A stretch of 64,000 bases of DNA. It comes from Hippopus hippopus (taxonomy: Eukaryota; Mollusca; Bivalvia; Cardiida; Cardiidae). Under the pieces are notes generated by a model that did no database searches, was not told where the DNA came from, and saw only the letters and a program-made list of their open reading frames with translations. Position 1 is the stretch's first letter. Each line of letters opens with the position of its first letter. This document shows, piece after piece, positions 49,701 through 61,204 of this stretch. Position numbers and translations under genes: made by a program. The stretch is taken from positions 26,890,172 through 26,954,171 of the forward strand of contig OX328103.1 of NCBI GenBank assembly GCA_946811185.2. Reading direction: 5' to 3'.

Positions 49701-51169
49701 AAAGTTGTGTTTAACTTGGAGTGGTGCGGACAATCTAGATAGCGACACTGATTACTTAAAAACCTCACCGGGAAATAAAATCAAATCGAATTTCAAATTG
49801 CTCTGAACATCGACAAAAACATTGCCATAAGAAAAACAAGAATCTAGGACGGTCAGGTTTAATGGAAGGGTAAAGTTTGACCGGCATTTCTTTGATGTCA
49901 ACGTCTTAGAAACATTGTGCACACAACGTCTGTGTGACGTACTGTGAAATTCATGCTGGCAAGTCGTGTAAACTTAATACCCTTTCTTCCTCGATTTCCT
50001 AGCATATTGTGATTGTCAGTCTTGATTTAAGTCCTAACCACACAATCCTGATTTTTATCTACCTATTGGGAAGAAGTCTTCATTGTGAGGGAAAGGAGAA
50101 AATGATAGTAGCCAGCATTTTCTCCTTGTCCCAGAATGTTTTCTATCATATTAAAGACAAATGCCACGTTTGCTACATTTAGTTGTCGTCTGCATATGCT
50201 TTCAGTTTGGAAAAGAATACATTTTTGTGCCTTTGTAAAGAGTTAATTTTTAACCAAAACCCTCATGGAAGAACCAGGGTGTTTGATTTTATCCATTCGG
50301 TCCTGCGAGATTCATTAATTTATTTTGTAATAAACATGTGCAGATAATTATATCAATGTGTAAAAATAAACATTTTGTATGCTAGTGATCGTTATCATTA
50401 GCAGGAAAAAAATAAGCCCAAGAGTCAAGACCTAATAGGCCTAAGAGCAGCTCATGAAATATTTCTCCGTGACAATACATGTCGGCGCTGTCATTATGTC
50501 TCAAACCAGCATTTTCTTCTTTTTCCCACAATGTTCCCACCTGATAAAAACAAGTTTTATATTTTGAGTTTGATTTAGAATTTCGTCTGCAAATGTTTTT
50601 TTTTTTTCAATTTGGACAAGTCGTTTTGTCGTTTGGTAAAGAGTTAAGGAAATGTGAAAATCACTCGTAATTGTTGAAGAGAGTGTGTGACAGGATAGAT
50701 AAACATTGCATAAGAGGACAAAATACTGGTTGCCGGCCTGTTCTTATGTTTTTTCCTACAATGTTTTCGAAACCCTTGTTCTTCACGGCACTAAAACTCG
50801 GGATGTGTGGATAAAGGTTTAAGTGTTTTGATTTTATAACCATTTAAATCAATGTCCGTTGAATAATTCGCTTGGCAATGATGACTACATGTAGATACAT
50901 ACGTGTAATACGACTTTGTAAAATAGTAAAATGGTGCGCAATTTCGGGTCATTCTTGAATCATTTGCTACACTGAAAAGAAACTTACCTGTCTGATCGCG
51001 GCGGAGTCATCGCGTCGTTTTTATTGCGCAACCAGACCGCCGTGGTCCGCCAGGGATCGCCGCATTTAAGATCGGTCCGCGTTCACCTGTGTTTTAAAAT
51101 CGCCGCGTTGGGTGCGCGCTAGGTCCACCGCGGAGAGCGAAAATAGCAAAAAACGCGCGAACTGTACTG
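46796..51169. mobile_element. Right part of the 7.2-kb TIR element (copy 2)
   Basis: Begins abruptly inside the element and reaches the same right terminus (51145-51169) followed by TA. It retains the GC-rich CGCGGCGG subterminal zone (~50997-51150) and the MITE-P copies at +21,710 from copy 1. With no left end it can no longer move. Confidence 0.85.
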
Positions 51170-52094
51170 TAACTTTGTCATCTCCAGTCCGATTGACTTG
51201 AAACTTGGTATTTGTGTTTGTTGCAATAATACAGAGTGCAGTGCGAAAGAACCATAACTCTACCTCGTGCTGTCTTTGAGGTACATGTATTTCCCTTTGT
51301 CATTTTTACAGCATTTTCTGCTTGTCTGGAGCATAACTTTGTCATCTCCAGTCCGATTGACTTGGAACTTGGCATGTGTGTTTGTTGCAATAATATGGAG
51401 TGCAGTGCGAAAGAACCATAACTCTACCTCGTGCTGTCTGAGTTATTTCCCTTTGATCATGATTTTTTTCAGCATTTTCTGCTCGTCCGGAATATAACTT
51501 TGTCATCTCCAGTCCAATTGACTTGAAACTTGGTATTTGTGTTTCTTGCAATAATATGGAGTGCAGTGCGAAAGAACCATAACTGTACCTTATGCTGTCT
51601 TGAATTATTTCCCTTTGATAGTCATTTTTTACAGCATTTTCTGCTTGTCAGGAATATAACTTTGTCATCTCCAGTCCGATTGACTTGAAACTGTATTTGT
51701 GTTTGTTGCAATAATACGGAGTGCAGTGCGAAAGAACCATAGCTCTATCTCATGCTGTCTGAGTTATTTCCCTTTGGTCGTCATTTTTACAGCATTTTAT
51801 GCTTGTCCGGAATATAACTTTGTCATCTCAAGTCAGAGTGACTTCAAACTTGGTATGCATGTTTGTTGCAATATTACGGAGTACAGTGCGCAGGAACAAT
51901 AACTCTACCTAGTACGGATTTCGATTAATTCCACTTCGATCTTCATTTTTACAGTATTACATGCTTGTCTGGAACAGAACTTTGTCACCTCAAGTCAAAT
52001 TGACTTGAGACTTGGTTAACGTGTTTGTTGCATTACCTGCCCTTTACGATTATTATACCCCCTCGACAACTGGCGGTGGGACGGGCGTATCTTG
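51170..52094 (+). mobile_element. Hairpin-led tandem-core element, right part (copy 2)
   Basis: Same ~161-bp units as 29463-30390, closing GACGGGCGTATCTTG at about 52080-52094. The left part of the element does not exist in copy 2, consistent with the duplication starting inside the 7.2-kb insertion. Confidence 0.8.
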
Positions 52095-52400
52095 CGACAA
52101 TTTGCCTCTCTTGTTTTCCAGTATTTATTAGCTGTGTAAAACACTATACATTTTGGACGAAGGCATTCTGCATTTTTGTGACATTTATTTCTTGATATGG
52201 AGCTGGTGGGAGTATTCATCACAATTAGTGAGAGCTCTAGTTTGTTGGTTGTTTTTTTTTTTCTTTCTTTTAAAATTGTCCTCTGCATGTTGCAATAATA
52301 ACTTTGATTTGTATCACTCTCAGATCAAGATCTTGAAATTATGATTTTAAGAATTATGCATGTTTTCTGTGACGTTAAAGAATGAGATTTTTCAGAATTA

Positions 52401-52506
52401 CAGTGGAACCCCATTAAAACGAACTTAGCTAATATGCTGACCCTGTTATAATGGGGGGTGGGGTTTTGACCAATTTCGAGTCTGATCCGAATCCACCGTT
52501 CCACTG
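52401..52506. mobile_element. 106-bp TA-flanked MITE (copy 2)
   Basis: Counterpart of 31851-31956 with the same CAGTGGAAC inverted ends. Confidence 0.7.
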
Positions 52507-52869
52507 TACGAGTCCCCAATGTTAAACATAACTACATATAGACCAAATACTGGTGTAAAATCGATACCGTGCACATAATGTTACAATTTTTCACACCTTT
52601 ACCTTGTTGATTACTTCTATCACCTAGGGCTTTGCCCAATTGCTTTGTTTGACAAATACACGCACAGTTGATTACAAAAGGACTTCAACCCATAATTGTC
52701 TTCACATAAAATACACAGTCTTACATTAGACATACTGAACATCAATACATTTCTGTATGTGAACCGTTAATAGCAATATGGAATGTACCGTAATTCGCCA
52801 ATGTATTCGGACACCCTGATGTTCGGACACTTTAAATTACTGTCATAAATATTTTATGTCTAGTGTTAA

Positions 52870-53407
52870 AGGTGGGTATTTAGATTTTTCACATCTCACC
52901 AAATTAAAAAAAATATATATATCACTGAAATTTATATGAAAAAACAATACAAATCATCAATAATTAAGAATCATAAAATTACAAAAAAAAATTTTTTTGA
53001 TGGTGTACCCTTAAAAGGCTACGTAGCCTCTTAAGGTATTTTTAGATTTTGCCCCAAAAATCAAAAGAAGCATTGTGGGAATTTCAAGTGACTGGCACGT
53101 GATTAATGACGCTTTAATTCCATAACATAACAAACATGTAATTATTTTCCATAATGTCTTCGGAGGCTATGTTTGAAGCTTCGTCTGTGTATTTCCGGTA
53201 TGTAAATGAGCGAGTTGCTCATGTAAAAATAGACCGTGTTTCCCGTCGGTGTCGACCTGGGCCATAGTAAATCTCTAATTTCTCTTGTTGTCGGATGATT
53301 TTTGACTACTGGGGTTTTATGAATGAAAATTAAAAGGCTTTGGGAGTATAAGGTTGATTTTTTTGTATTTTTGTAAAATTTTCGTCCCAAAATCTGAAGG
53401 GCCACCT
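52870..53407. mobile_element. TTAA-flanked non-coding element (copy 2)
   Basis: Counterpart of 34200-34730, flanked by TTAA at 52866-52869 and 53408-53411, with the same GGCTACGTAGCC palindrome. Confidence 0.6.
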
Positions 53408-54441
53408 TTAACTCCAGAGAGTCAAAATATTCAAGAATACTAAATACTGAAAATATATATTCCAAAACATCTGTCTTGATTTTTGGAAAATTTTTGTGAT
53501 AGGATAATTGGCTGCATAGTGAAAGGACTATTGTACATCGTGCGTAAAACCGTAATGACGATGAATCCTTCGAGAGCCGAGTCAACCAATAGTAATTCTC
53601 GGTCATCAAATTACACACAAAAAATGAAAAATTGTTTTTTTTTTTTGTAACATATGCCTCTTCACAGCGGACCGAGAAGATTACGATCAGAGATTTGATA
53701 AGACATATAGTCTGCAGTCTGATCTTGATCTACAGAGGCTGCAACAGCAACTTTAGCCCTGAAAGATGCGTAAGGGTTAATTCTTTTGCGGCTTTTGGAT
53801 GTTCTGTCAGGAGTTTCGCCATTTTTCACAAAGTTTTCGGAAGGAATCTTCAGCAGAAGCATGAAAAGTCGGTTCATAGAGCGAAATGGTTGAAGCCCTG
53901 TGTTATCCCCATAACTACAAAAAATAAAGCATTGTTGAATACAAAACCTTGTGTCTCTTATTCATCGGTAATTAATCCATTTAACCTATGCTTCAAGTTA
54001 GTGTATGCATTTTTTTTTTTTTAATTCGGTCACAACAAAATTTTCAGAAAATGGCCCCGAATGACTCTTTTTTCTGCAGACTACACAATATACATGTGAC
54101 ACGACTGGGTCGTTCTAGCAATAATCATTACGATGCGCAAAAATGCTGTACCACATCATATCAGCAAGCGAGATATTGGCTTATATCGTTTGTTTTGATT
54201 GGAGGTCAGCCCATAACCAGGTGTAAATTCTTCGGGCAAAACAGTTGTAAGTGTGTACGACAAATGCTTACAGTACAACTCTCTCGCTTTGAATTATTGG
54301 TGCATTACGTCATACCCCTAATGCAAACTTTACTGCAAACATTCATTTTGTGGGTACACAACTGGTGTGAAATCTTTTACGGATGGAAAGTTAAATGTTT
54401 ATAGTCGTATTTAATCGTTCACTGCCCATGGCAAGATGACA

Positions 54442-54635
54442 ATTTATAACTCTTTACCAAACTACAAAATTTTAGACATGTCCGAATTCAGAGCATTTGC
54501 AGAGGACAAAAAAAAAAACTGAGCCAAATTTGAAATCCGTTCATGGTAGGGTAGGAACAATGTGATGAAAGGAGAAAATGCTGGTTTCCAGAATTTTCTC
54601 CTCTCTTCCACATGCTTTTCAAGCGTTTTCGTAGA
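54442..54635 (-). mobile_element. MITE-P copy (copy 2)
   Basis: Counterpart of 37266-37460 with a shorter internal A-tract. Confidence 0.7.
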
Positions 54636-55188
54636 AAGCTACATCTTTTATGCCTAAACGAGGTAAGAACATATTTAAGATCCGTTTATTTCAAGATTGA
54701 CAACCCGTCCACACACGATCTATATTACAAACAGTTTAGATCCCTCTACCGTAGTCTAATTTATAGACCCCGATGCATGTTTTTCATTTTGACTTTCATG
54801 TACGTCGGATCTTGTCTCATTTGATTATTAAAAAAGATTTCGTTAGTCATAGTCGATTAGGGTTTGTTATACAGTCATCAGCATGATTGAAAAACATGGC
54901 GGCAGCAACGTCTGCAATCCAACATGGTAGCGTTTTATTTGATTTCTGAATGAACTAGGCTGTAATTCAGCTAAACAGCGGCTGAATAATTCCTATACTG
55001 ACGTCCATAAGAAACGCCTCATCTCCCTCTGTCGCGTCATGTTTCATGAATTAAATATCAAATGCATGATTTTGTAATTTAAAAATGGACTTTGTCAATA
55101 TTTCTACACACATCATATGACACAAGCGTTTAGCTAAATATTACAGAAATTTAACAGCTATTTCAACAAACTCACCCCCTTAAATTCA

Positions 55189-56183
55189 TCAATACCGTGT
55201 ATGGCCTCCTTGACTTGCTATAAGTGCCTGCAGTCGCCGTCCCATGGACCCACATAGATTACGCAGGAGGTAGTGTGGAATGCGAGTCCACTCTTCACGA
55301 AGAGGATTTGTCAATTCTTGGACGTTTTGCGGTTGTGGGTTATGTCGACGTAAACGACATCCAAGGATGTCCCACATGTGTTCAATTGGGTTACAATCAG
55401 GAGAGTTAGCAGGCCATGGCAGCACGGCAATATTACTGGCCATGAGAAAGTTTCTGGTAAATCTTGCCTTGTGGAGGCGCGCATTGTCATGTTGAAATGT
55501 AAGGCTACGGCGTTGCTGAAACATAGGAATGACTACAGGAAGAAGAACTTGATTTACATACCGTCTGGCATTTAATTACCATTAATAACCACTAGGTCAG
55601 TTCTAAATGTGTGGTTTATTGCTGCCCAAACCATTATACCACCACCACCAAAACAGTTGTGCTCCAGAACACAACTTTGGGTCTACCGTTCATTACGTCG
55701 ATGGTAAATACGGACTCGTCCGTCGGCACAGGAGAGGTTAAAACGGAATTCATCACTGAAGACCACATAACGCCAATGTCTTCCAATGTTGTTTTGAGCC
55801 CACTGCCGACGTTCCCGACGGTGGCGGTCAGTTAGCACAACACCACGGTATGGCCTCCTGCACAATATTCCATAAGCTCCCAAAGACGTCACCTTACTGT
55901 ATTCCGACTTACATGTTTTCCACGATTCCCTATAACCATTGATGTTGTGGATTGCGCTGTGACAAAACGGTTTCGCAAGTGACATTGATGGATGAAATTG
56001 TCTCATTATACAGACGTCACACGTGGAGCACCAGGTCGGGGTCTATTAGACAAGCTCCCTGTTTCGTTTACCCGTCGAACAAGACACACTATTGTTAAAG
56101 CGTCTTGCAACGTGACTTTGAGAAAGACCGCTTTTAAGCATGCCCAAAATGCGTCCTCTTTCTTCATTATTTTGTCTTGGCAT
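55189..56183 (-). pseudogene. Tc1/mariner-type transposase relic (copy 2)
   Basis: Counterpart of 38015-39009 with the same order of pieces (helix-turn-helix, VVFSDE, FQHDNARLHKAR, NPIEHMWD, GGHTRY) and the same frame break near the VINGN segment. It keeps SPDCNP where copy 1 has SPNCNP, and has FSDEF where copy 1 has FSDES. It was inactive before the duplication. Confidence 0.9.
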
Positions 56184-57722
56184 TTTCGAAATTGATGTTT
56201 TCAAAATATTGGTGGCAGTACTTAATTGTAAATCAAATACTGTATACACAGGCGTAATTTTGACCGACATAACCACGTAGGAAAATGCATGGGGCACCTG
56301 GGAAAAATGGTGCTATGAGCCATTGTTGAAGAAAACATAATAGACTCCGGGCACGAAATTTCATGCTTCAGTAGATTAGAGAAGTGAAAATTATGTGGTA
56401 GGCAAATGTGACATATTCTAGGTATGTACAAAGCTATCGCAATTTTTCGATGAGGCTATTTTATGGACATCAGTATAATAAACATGATCCTAAATGAAGT
56501 TCTTTTACGTACCTGCACCGGTGTTTGAATGACCACTTTGGTAATTGAACTAACTGGGAATCGTTTAAAAAAAAAAAAAATTGTAAAATGCCCGATAAAT
56601 AAATGTTTCAACGTAAATTTGCATGTCTATTTCTAAGTATTTGAACTACATCTAGCTCCACCACTGCTTTGTATAAATTTGCAAGACTTTGCCCTTATCA
56701 TTTTAGACACACTCCCCAAATTAAAACTTATTATTTTGGCTAACCTGAATTGTTTAGAATGTTGATTTCCATAGTAACCAGAAAATTACTATTTTATTTT
56801 AGTCCGAATATATTGGCGAATAACAGCAATTAATTGATTCCATAGTTCTTGCAATGGTCGGCGGATGGGTCACGGGTAGTGTGTGTGTGTGTGGGGGGGG
56901 GGTTACAGGGTTATATACTTCACCCTGGATATAATGCTATTGTATGTCGTGGCTCCTGACGACAGCGTTATAGCGGGGTTCAACTCTATATAGAATACAT
57001 AATTATATACGTGTAAAGAGTATTCAACTGCTAATTGCTTTAGAATGTTTAAGGGAAATGGCTGCAAGATTTTTGTTTGACAGCGATTGTTTTGTGAATT
57101 AGTGAAAATGGACATTTGCAATCATGGTAAACAGCCAAAAAAAGTTGCTACTTCAAAGTTGTTTGGCTAGAACATGTAACAAAGCCTTATCAAACAAGTC
57201 TGTTTTACCAATATTGAAAAGACAACTTAATTTGTCAATCAAAATTAAATCAGGCCAGCCCAAATTGATTTGGACTTTGATCTTTAACATGGACTGCAAA
57301 CAAAATGTCTACTGCCTGCTTAACTTGCTTTCTGGCAGTTCCTTGCCAGTTACTGATAGGAATACAGTTGCAGTTGGCTTGGTCAAGCAGAATCCGGGTC
57401 AAGCACTGTAATTAATCCCTTCTGTTTGTTTTTCAAATGCAGGGGGAATGCCTCTCTCCTTATAGTTTCTAGAATAAACACTGTTGATACCAATTACATG
57501 TATAGTCCATTTGTCAATCTGGATACCAACACCTTGGTCAGGATCTGTCAACTAAATATTAACAAGAATTATGTTTACCCTATTTAATTGCAAAAACCAC
57601 CATGGAAAAATAGTTTTTCATCTCATTTAATTACAGTTTCATGATGTAGTCCATTTAACTTGATGGTATTTGTTTGACAGTTTCAGCCTTAAACACAGAG
57701 GAGTACCCAATGTTTATGTAAC

Positions 57723-58637
57723 CATAGGGGTCCGTAGTTTGATTCCTGGCACCCATAGACTATATACTATAAACAAGGGATTTAACTGTATGCAGTCCGT
57801 TACTCGCCCCCGGTTACAAAAAACAACGTATCTTTTCTACCCCATCAGTTATTCTCCTATTTTTTTCTACTGCTGAGAGCTAAAACATTTTTCTACCAGA
57901 AAAACACAACTGTTTGTCAGTGGCTAATGCAGTCTGGCTGATACATTCGCTCGAACGTGTAAACTCGCTCTAAAATCTGCGCCATTGACACGGGTTCGTA
58001 CATCCGTTTTCAAGATATAAAATGCACTTTAGATCCAATGAAACGCAGCATTAGCGGCACCCACCCTTTAAACATGTTTAAAAATACTACTGACCTATAG
58101 TCTTTATCTTCAATAACGACGAAACGCCTCAGAATTCGTTGAATTTGTGATCCACGTTCTTATTTCGAACAGCTGCAGCCATCTTCTGTCATGTGACATT
58201 GTTTGGAAAGAGAAATTTCATCGGTTGATATGTACTAACACTCGTGAATTCAACCAATGAAATTACGTACAGCTGCTCACACCTTTTTGTCACGTGACAG
58301 TACGGTGACACTGTTTGGAACGAGAAATTTCATTGGTTTATATGTGCGAACGTCAGTGTCGAATGTACGAACCCGTGTCAATGGCGAAGATTTTTGAGCG
58401 AGTTTACAAGTTCGAGCGAATGTATCAGCCATACTGCATTAGCCACTGACAAACAGTTGTGTTTTTCTGGTAGAAAAATGTTTTAGCTCTCAGCTGTAGA
58501 AAAAATTAGGAGAATAACTGATGGGGTAGAAAAGATACGTTGTTTTTTTTGTAACTGGGGGCGAGTAACGGGCTGCATACAGTTAAATCCCTTGTTTTAG
58601 TCTACGGGTGACAGGAGTCAAACTACGGACCCCAATG
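57723..58637. mobile_element. Foldback/hAT-like element, 915 bp, copy 2 only
   Basis: Absent from copy 1, where TATGTAAC occurs once (43926-43940 region). Here TATGTAAC flanks both ends (57715-57722 and 58638-58645), an 8-bp target duplication. Termini CATAGGGGTCCGTAGTTTG and, inverted, CATTGGGGTCCGTAGTTTG open very long inverted repeats: 57723-58004 and 58361-58637, about 280 bp per arm. The 356-bp loop contains a degenerate direct repeat (ATGTGACATTGTTTGGAA... and GTGACACTGTTTGGAA...). An 8-bp duplication fits hAT; the arm length resembles foldback elements. No coding sequence. Confidence 0.88.
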
Positions 58638-58707
58638 TATGTAACAACAGTAAACAAAAACAGTAAAGTAAAAATCACATGGCTTTTTAGTAAAATAAAC
58701 TATATTT

Positions 58708-58875
58708 AGCTCTCCTGAGCACGAAGTGCTCAAGGTGAGCTATTGTGATCGGTCAATGTCCGTCGTCCGTATGTCCGTCCGTCCGTCCGTCCGTTCACAA
58801 TTAAAAAAAAAAAAAACTTCTCCTCCTAAACCGCTAATCAGATTTCAATGAAACTTCACAGAAATGATCCATAGG
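58708..58875 (+). mobile_element. Hairpin-led (Helentron-like) element, 5' part (copy 2)
   Basis: Same hairpin leader as 43995-44028 (58708-58741), then (GTCC)n and CTTCACAGAAATGATCC. The element is interrupted by 58876-59972 and continues at 59973 with TTAGGTGATTCACTTTC, TTCAAAGATTTGAATTCC and CTGGTTGCCATGGCAAC, matching the order seen at 30711-30800. Confidence 0.75.
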
Positions 58876-59972
58876 CAGGGTTTTCCCTTAGCAACAAAAA
58901 TAGGGGGTCATTGTGACCCCATAGTCGAAAATAATGGGGGTCATTTTGGAATTTGTGGGGGTCACAACAAAATGTAATTTTCTTAGACAAAAGCTACTAT
59001 TTATGGAACTATGCGTGTTTTTTGTGTTTTCTATTCACTGTACATCTTTGTATACCCCATTTATGTATTATTACATGGTGATAGATACATAATAACACCA
59101 GAGATTCTCTATAAAGAGGGAGCTTACAGCTTTGGTGGCACCTTCTAATAAAGAGTATCTGCAGTATGCTTTATTTAAGCCTAATCAAATATGCTGTAGC
59201 TGCAGACAAGCTGCCATATTTCTAAGTAATTTTAATCTTTCAAGGGTATTCCCACAACCGCTAGTGTTTTGATGATGCACATGGGTTGAATTTCGAAGTA
59301 GGCCTATGTACCGCCTCTCTCTGTGGTAAAGGGTTATTTTCTTTTTGTTTTTATCATAGGAATCGACCGTTTAATTGGTGATAATAGCTTGTTGTCGGCC
59401 GGATTGGGAAGTTTCCGTTATTTTTCTTGATAGAGAATATCCATATCGGCCGAAAATAAACTATTTTCACCAATTAAACCGCCGATTCCTGTGTTTCGAC
59501 ACACGGGTCGCATTCATGCCGCTGTTTACAGTGAATAACAAAGTGTATCTCTTTAGCTAACTTACAGTAAACCCTCGAGACCTTGAAATGTGTTTCTGGG
59601 TGCTCTTACCAGGCATTGTATCGTCTGATCTTTGTTTAAGGTCTCTTCTTCCTTGCAGACAGCAAGAATGACGTCGATTTTTACAGAGCCATATTGGTTT
59701 CACTAGAGATCGACTGGTTTAGTTTAGACCCATTTAAAGACCGACGGTATTCTAGTAAAATCGATACACAGTCCAGTTTTTCGTCCCATTTTCTCTTCGT
59801 ACTCCAGATTTTTATTCTACTCGCGATGTAACATTTCGGTAGTATATATACGATCGTTATTAACGCCTATCGTATTTGTGCGTCAACAATGACGCACTGT
59901 TGAAAAAATTGCGGGTCATTTTCCATAAAAATGCGTCAAAACGCACAAAATCGTGCGTCAAGGAAAATCCTG
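58876..59972. mobile_element. CAGGG-ended TIR element, ~1.1 kb, 6-bp target duplication
   Basis: Left end CAGGGTTTTCCCTTAGCA, right end inverted CAGGATTTTCCTTGACGCA. Flanks are CATAGG (CTTAGA in copy 1) on the left and CTTAGG on the right, so the duplication is best read as 6 bp. TGCGTCA motifs cluster near the right end (59880-59960). Internal hairpin at 59359-59489 with ~29-bp arms (GGAATCG...TTTAATTGGTGA and its inverse). Six-base duplications are reported for some hAT groups and Dada; I cannot choose between them. No transposase seen. Confidence 0.65.
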
Positions 59973-59975
59973 CTT

Positions 59976-60560
59976 AGGTGATTCACTTTCAGAATACTTC
60001 AAAGATTTGAATTCCATGAAGAACTCTGGTTGCCATGGCAACCGAAAGAAAAAACTTTAAAAATCTTCTTGTCCCAAACTGTAAGGGCTAGAGCTTTCAT
60101 ATTTGGCATGTAGCATCATCTAGTGGCCCTTTACCAAAATACTTCAAATTATGACCCTAGTGTGGAAATTGGCCCTATGCTGTGGGTTCTCGGATTTCAC
60201 ATAGAGATATGGAAATCTTTAAAAATCTCCTTGTCCCAAACTGTAAGGGCTAGAGCTTTCATATTTGGCATGTAGCATCATCTAGTGGCCCTTTACCAAA
60301 ATACTTCAAATTATGGCCCTAGTGTCTAATTTGGCCCTATGTTGTGGGTTCTCGGATTTCACATAGAGATAAAGAAGGAAATCTTTAAAAATCTCCTTGT
60401 CCCAAACCATAAGGGCTAGAGCTTTCATATTTGGCATGTAGAATCATCTAGTGGCCCTTTACCAAAATACTTCAAATTTTGGCCATAGTATGGAAATTGG
60501 CCCTATGTTGTGGGTTCTTGGATTTCACATAGAGATAAAGAAGGAAATCTTTAAAAATCT
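59976..60560 (+). repeat. Tandem repeat, ~165-bp unit, three copies
   Basis: CTTGTCCCAAAC(T/C)(G/A)TAAGGGCTA recurs near 60071, 60231 and 60399, followed by CATATTTGGCATGTAGCATC and CTAGTGGCCCTTTACCAAAA. The unit is recognisably related to the core of the element at 30554-31702 (AAATTTGGCATGTAGCTTTA, TCTAGTGGACCTCTACCA). Confidence 0.9.
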
Positions 60561-60574
60561 TCTTGTTTTGTTTA

Positions 60575-61200
60575 CACTCTAGCATCTACAAATATCAATC
60601 AATCAGCACCAAACTTGGTCAAAATATATATGACCATAAGATCTCGGATGAGTTCGATTATGGGTCTAATCGGACCAGAACAACTGGAGTTATTTGTCTT
60701 TGAATTAGAAAAATTGCTATATTTGCATTTGTGTACACTCTAGCATCTACAATTTTTAACCAATCAGCACTAAATTTGGTCAAAATATAAATGACCATAG
60801 GATCTTGGATGAGTTTGATTATGGGTGTAATCTGATCAGAACGACTGGAGTTATTTGCCCTTGAATTAGAAAAATTGCTATGTTTGACTTTGTTTACACT
60901 CTAGCATCTACAATTATCAACCAATCGGCACCAAACTTGGTCAAAATATAAATGACCATAAGATCTCGGATGAGACCGACTATGGGTCTAATCGGACCAG
61001 AACAACTGGAGTTATTTGCCCTTGAATTAGAAATATTGCTATATTTGACTTTGTTTACACTCTAGCATCTACAAATATCAACCAATCAGCACCAAACTTG
61101 GTCAAAATATATATATGACTGTAAGATCTGGGATGAGTTCCATTATGGGTCTAATCGGACCGGAATGACTGGAGTTATTTGCCCTTGAATTAGAAAGTTC
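60575..61200 (+). repeat. Tandem repeat, ~157-bp unit, four copies
   Basis: GTTTACACTCTAGCATCTAC occurs near 60579, 60733, 60891 and 61052. Each unit continues with CAATCAGCACCAAACTTGGT, GACCATAAGATCTCGGATGA and GGAGTTATTTGCCCTTGAAT. Text differs from both neighbouring tandem families. Confidence 0.92.
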
Positions 61201-61204
61201 TTTA

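Larger units (their letters stand above)
46796..58900 (+). repeat. Segmental duplication, copy 2
   Basis: Direct copy of 25087-44183 with the four copy-1 insertions absent and one private insertion (57723-58637). Smaller differences include a ~9-bp insertion near 47655, ~15 bp near 56445, polyT/A length changes and scattered substitutions. Empty sites for the copy-1 insertions lie at about 52255, 52555, 54291 and 57545. Confidence 0.95.

Noticed and set aside
57735..57760. tRNA box-B-like text in the terminus of the 915-bp element
   Set aside because: No A box at the right distance and no cloverleaf; it is part of a long inverted repeat.
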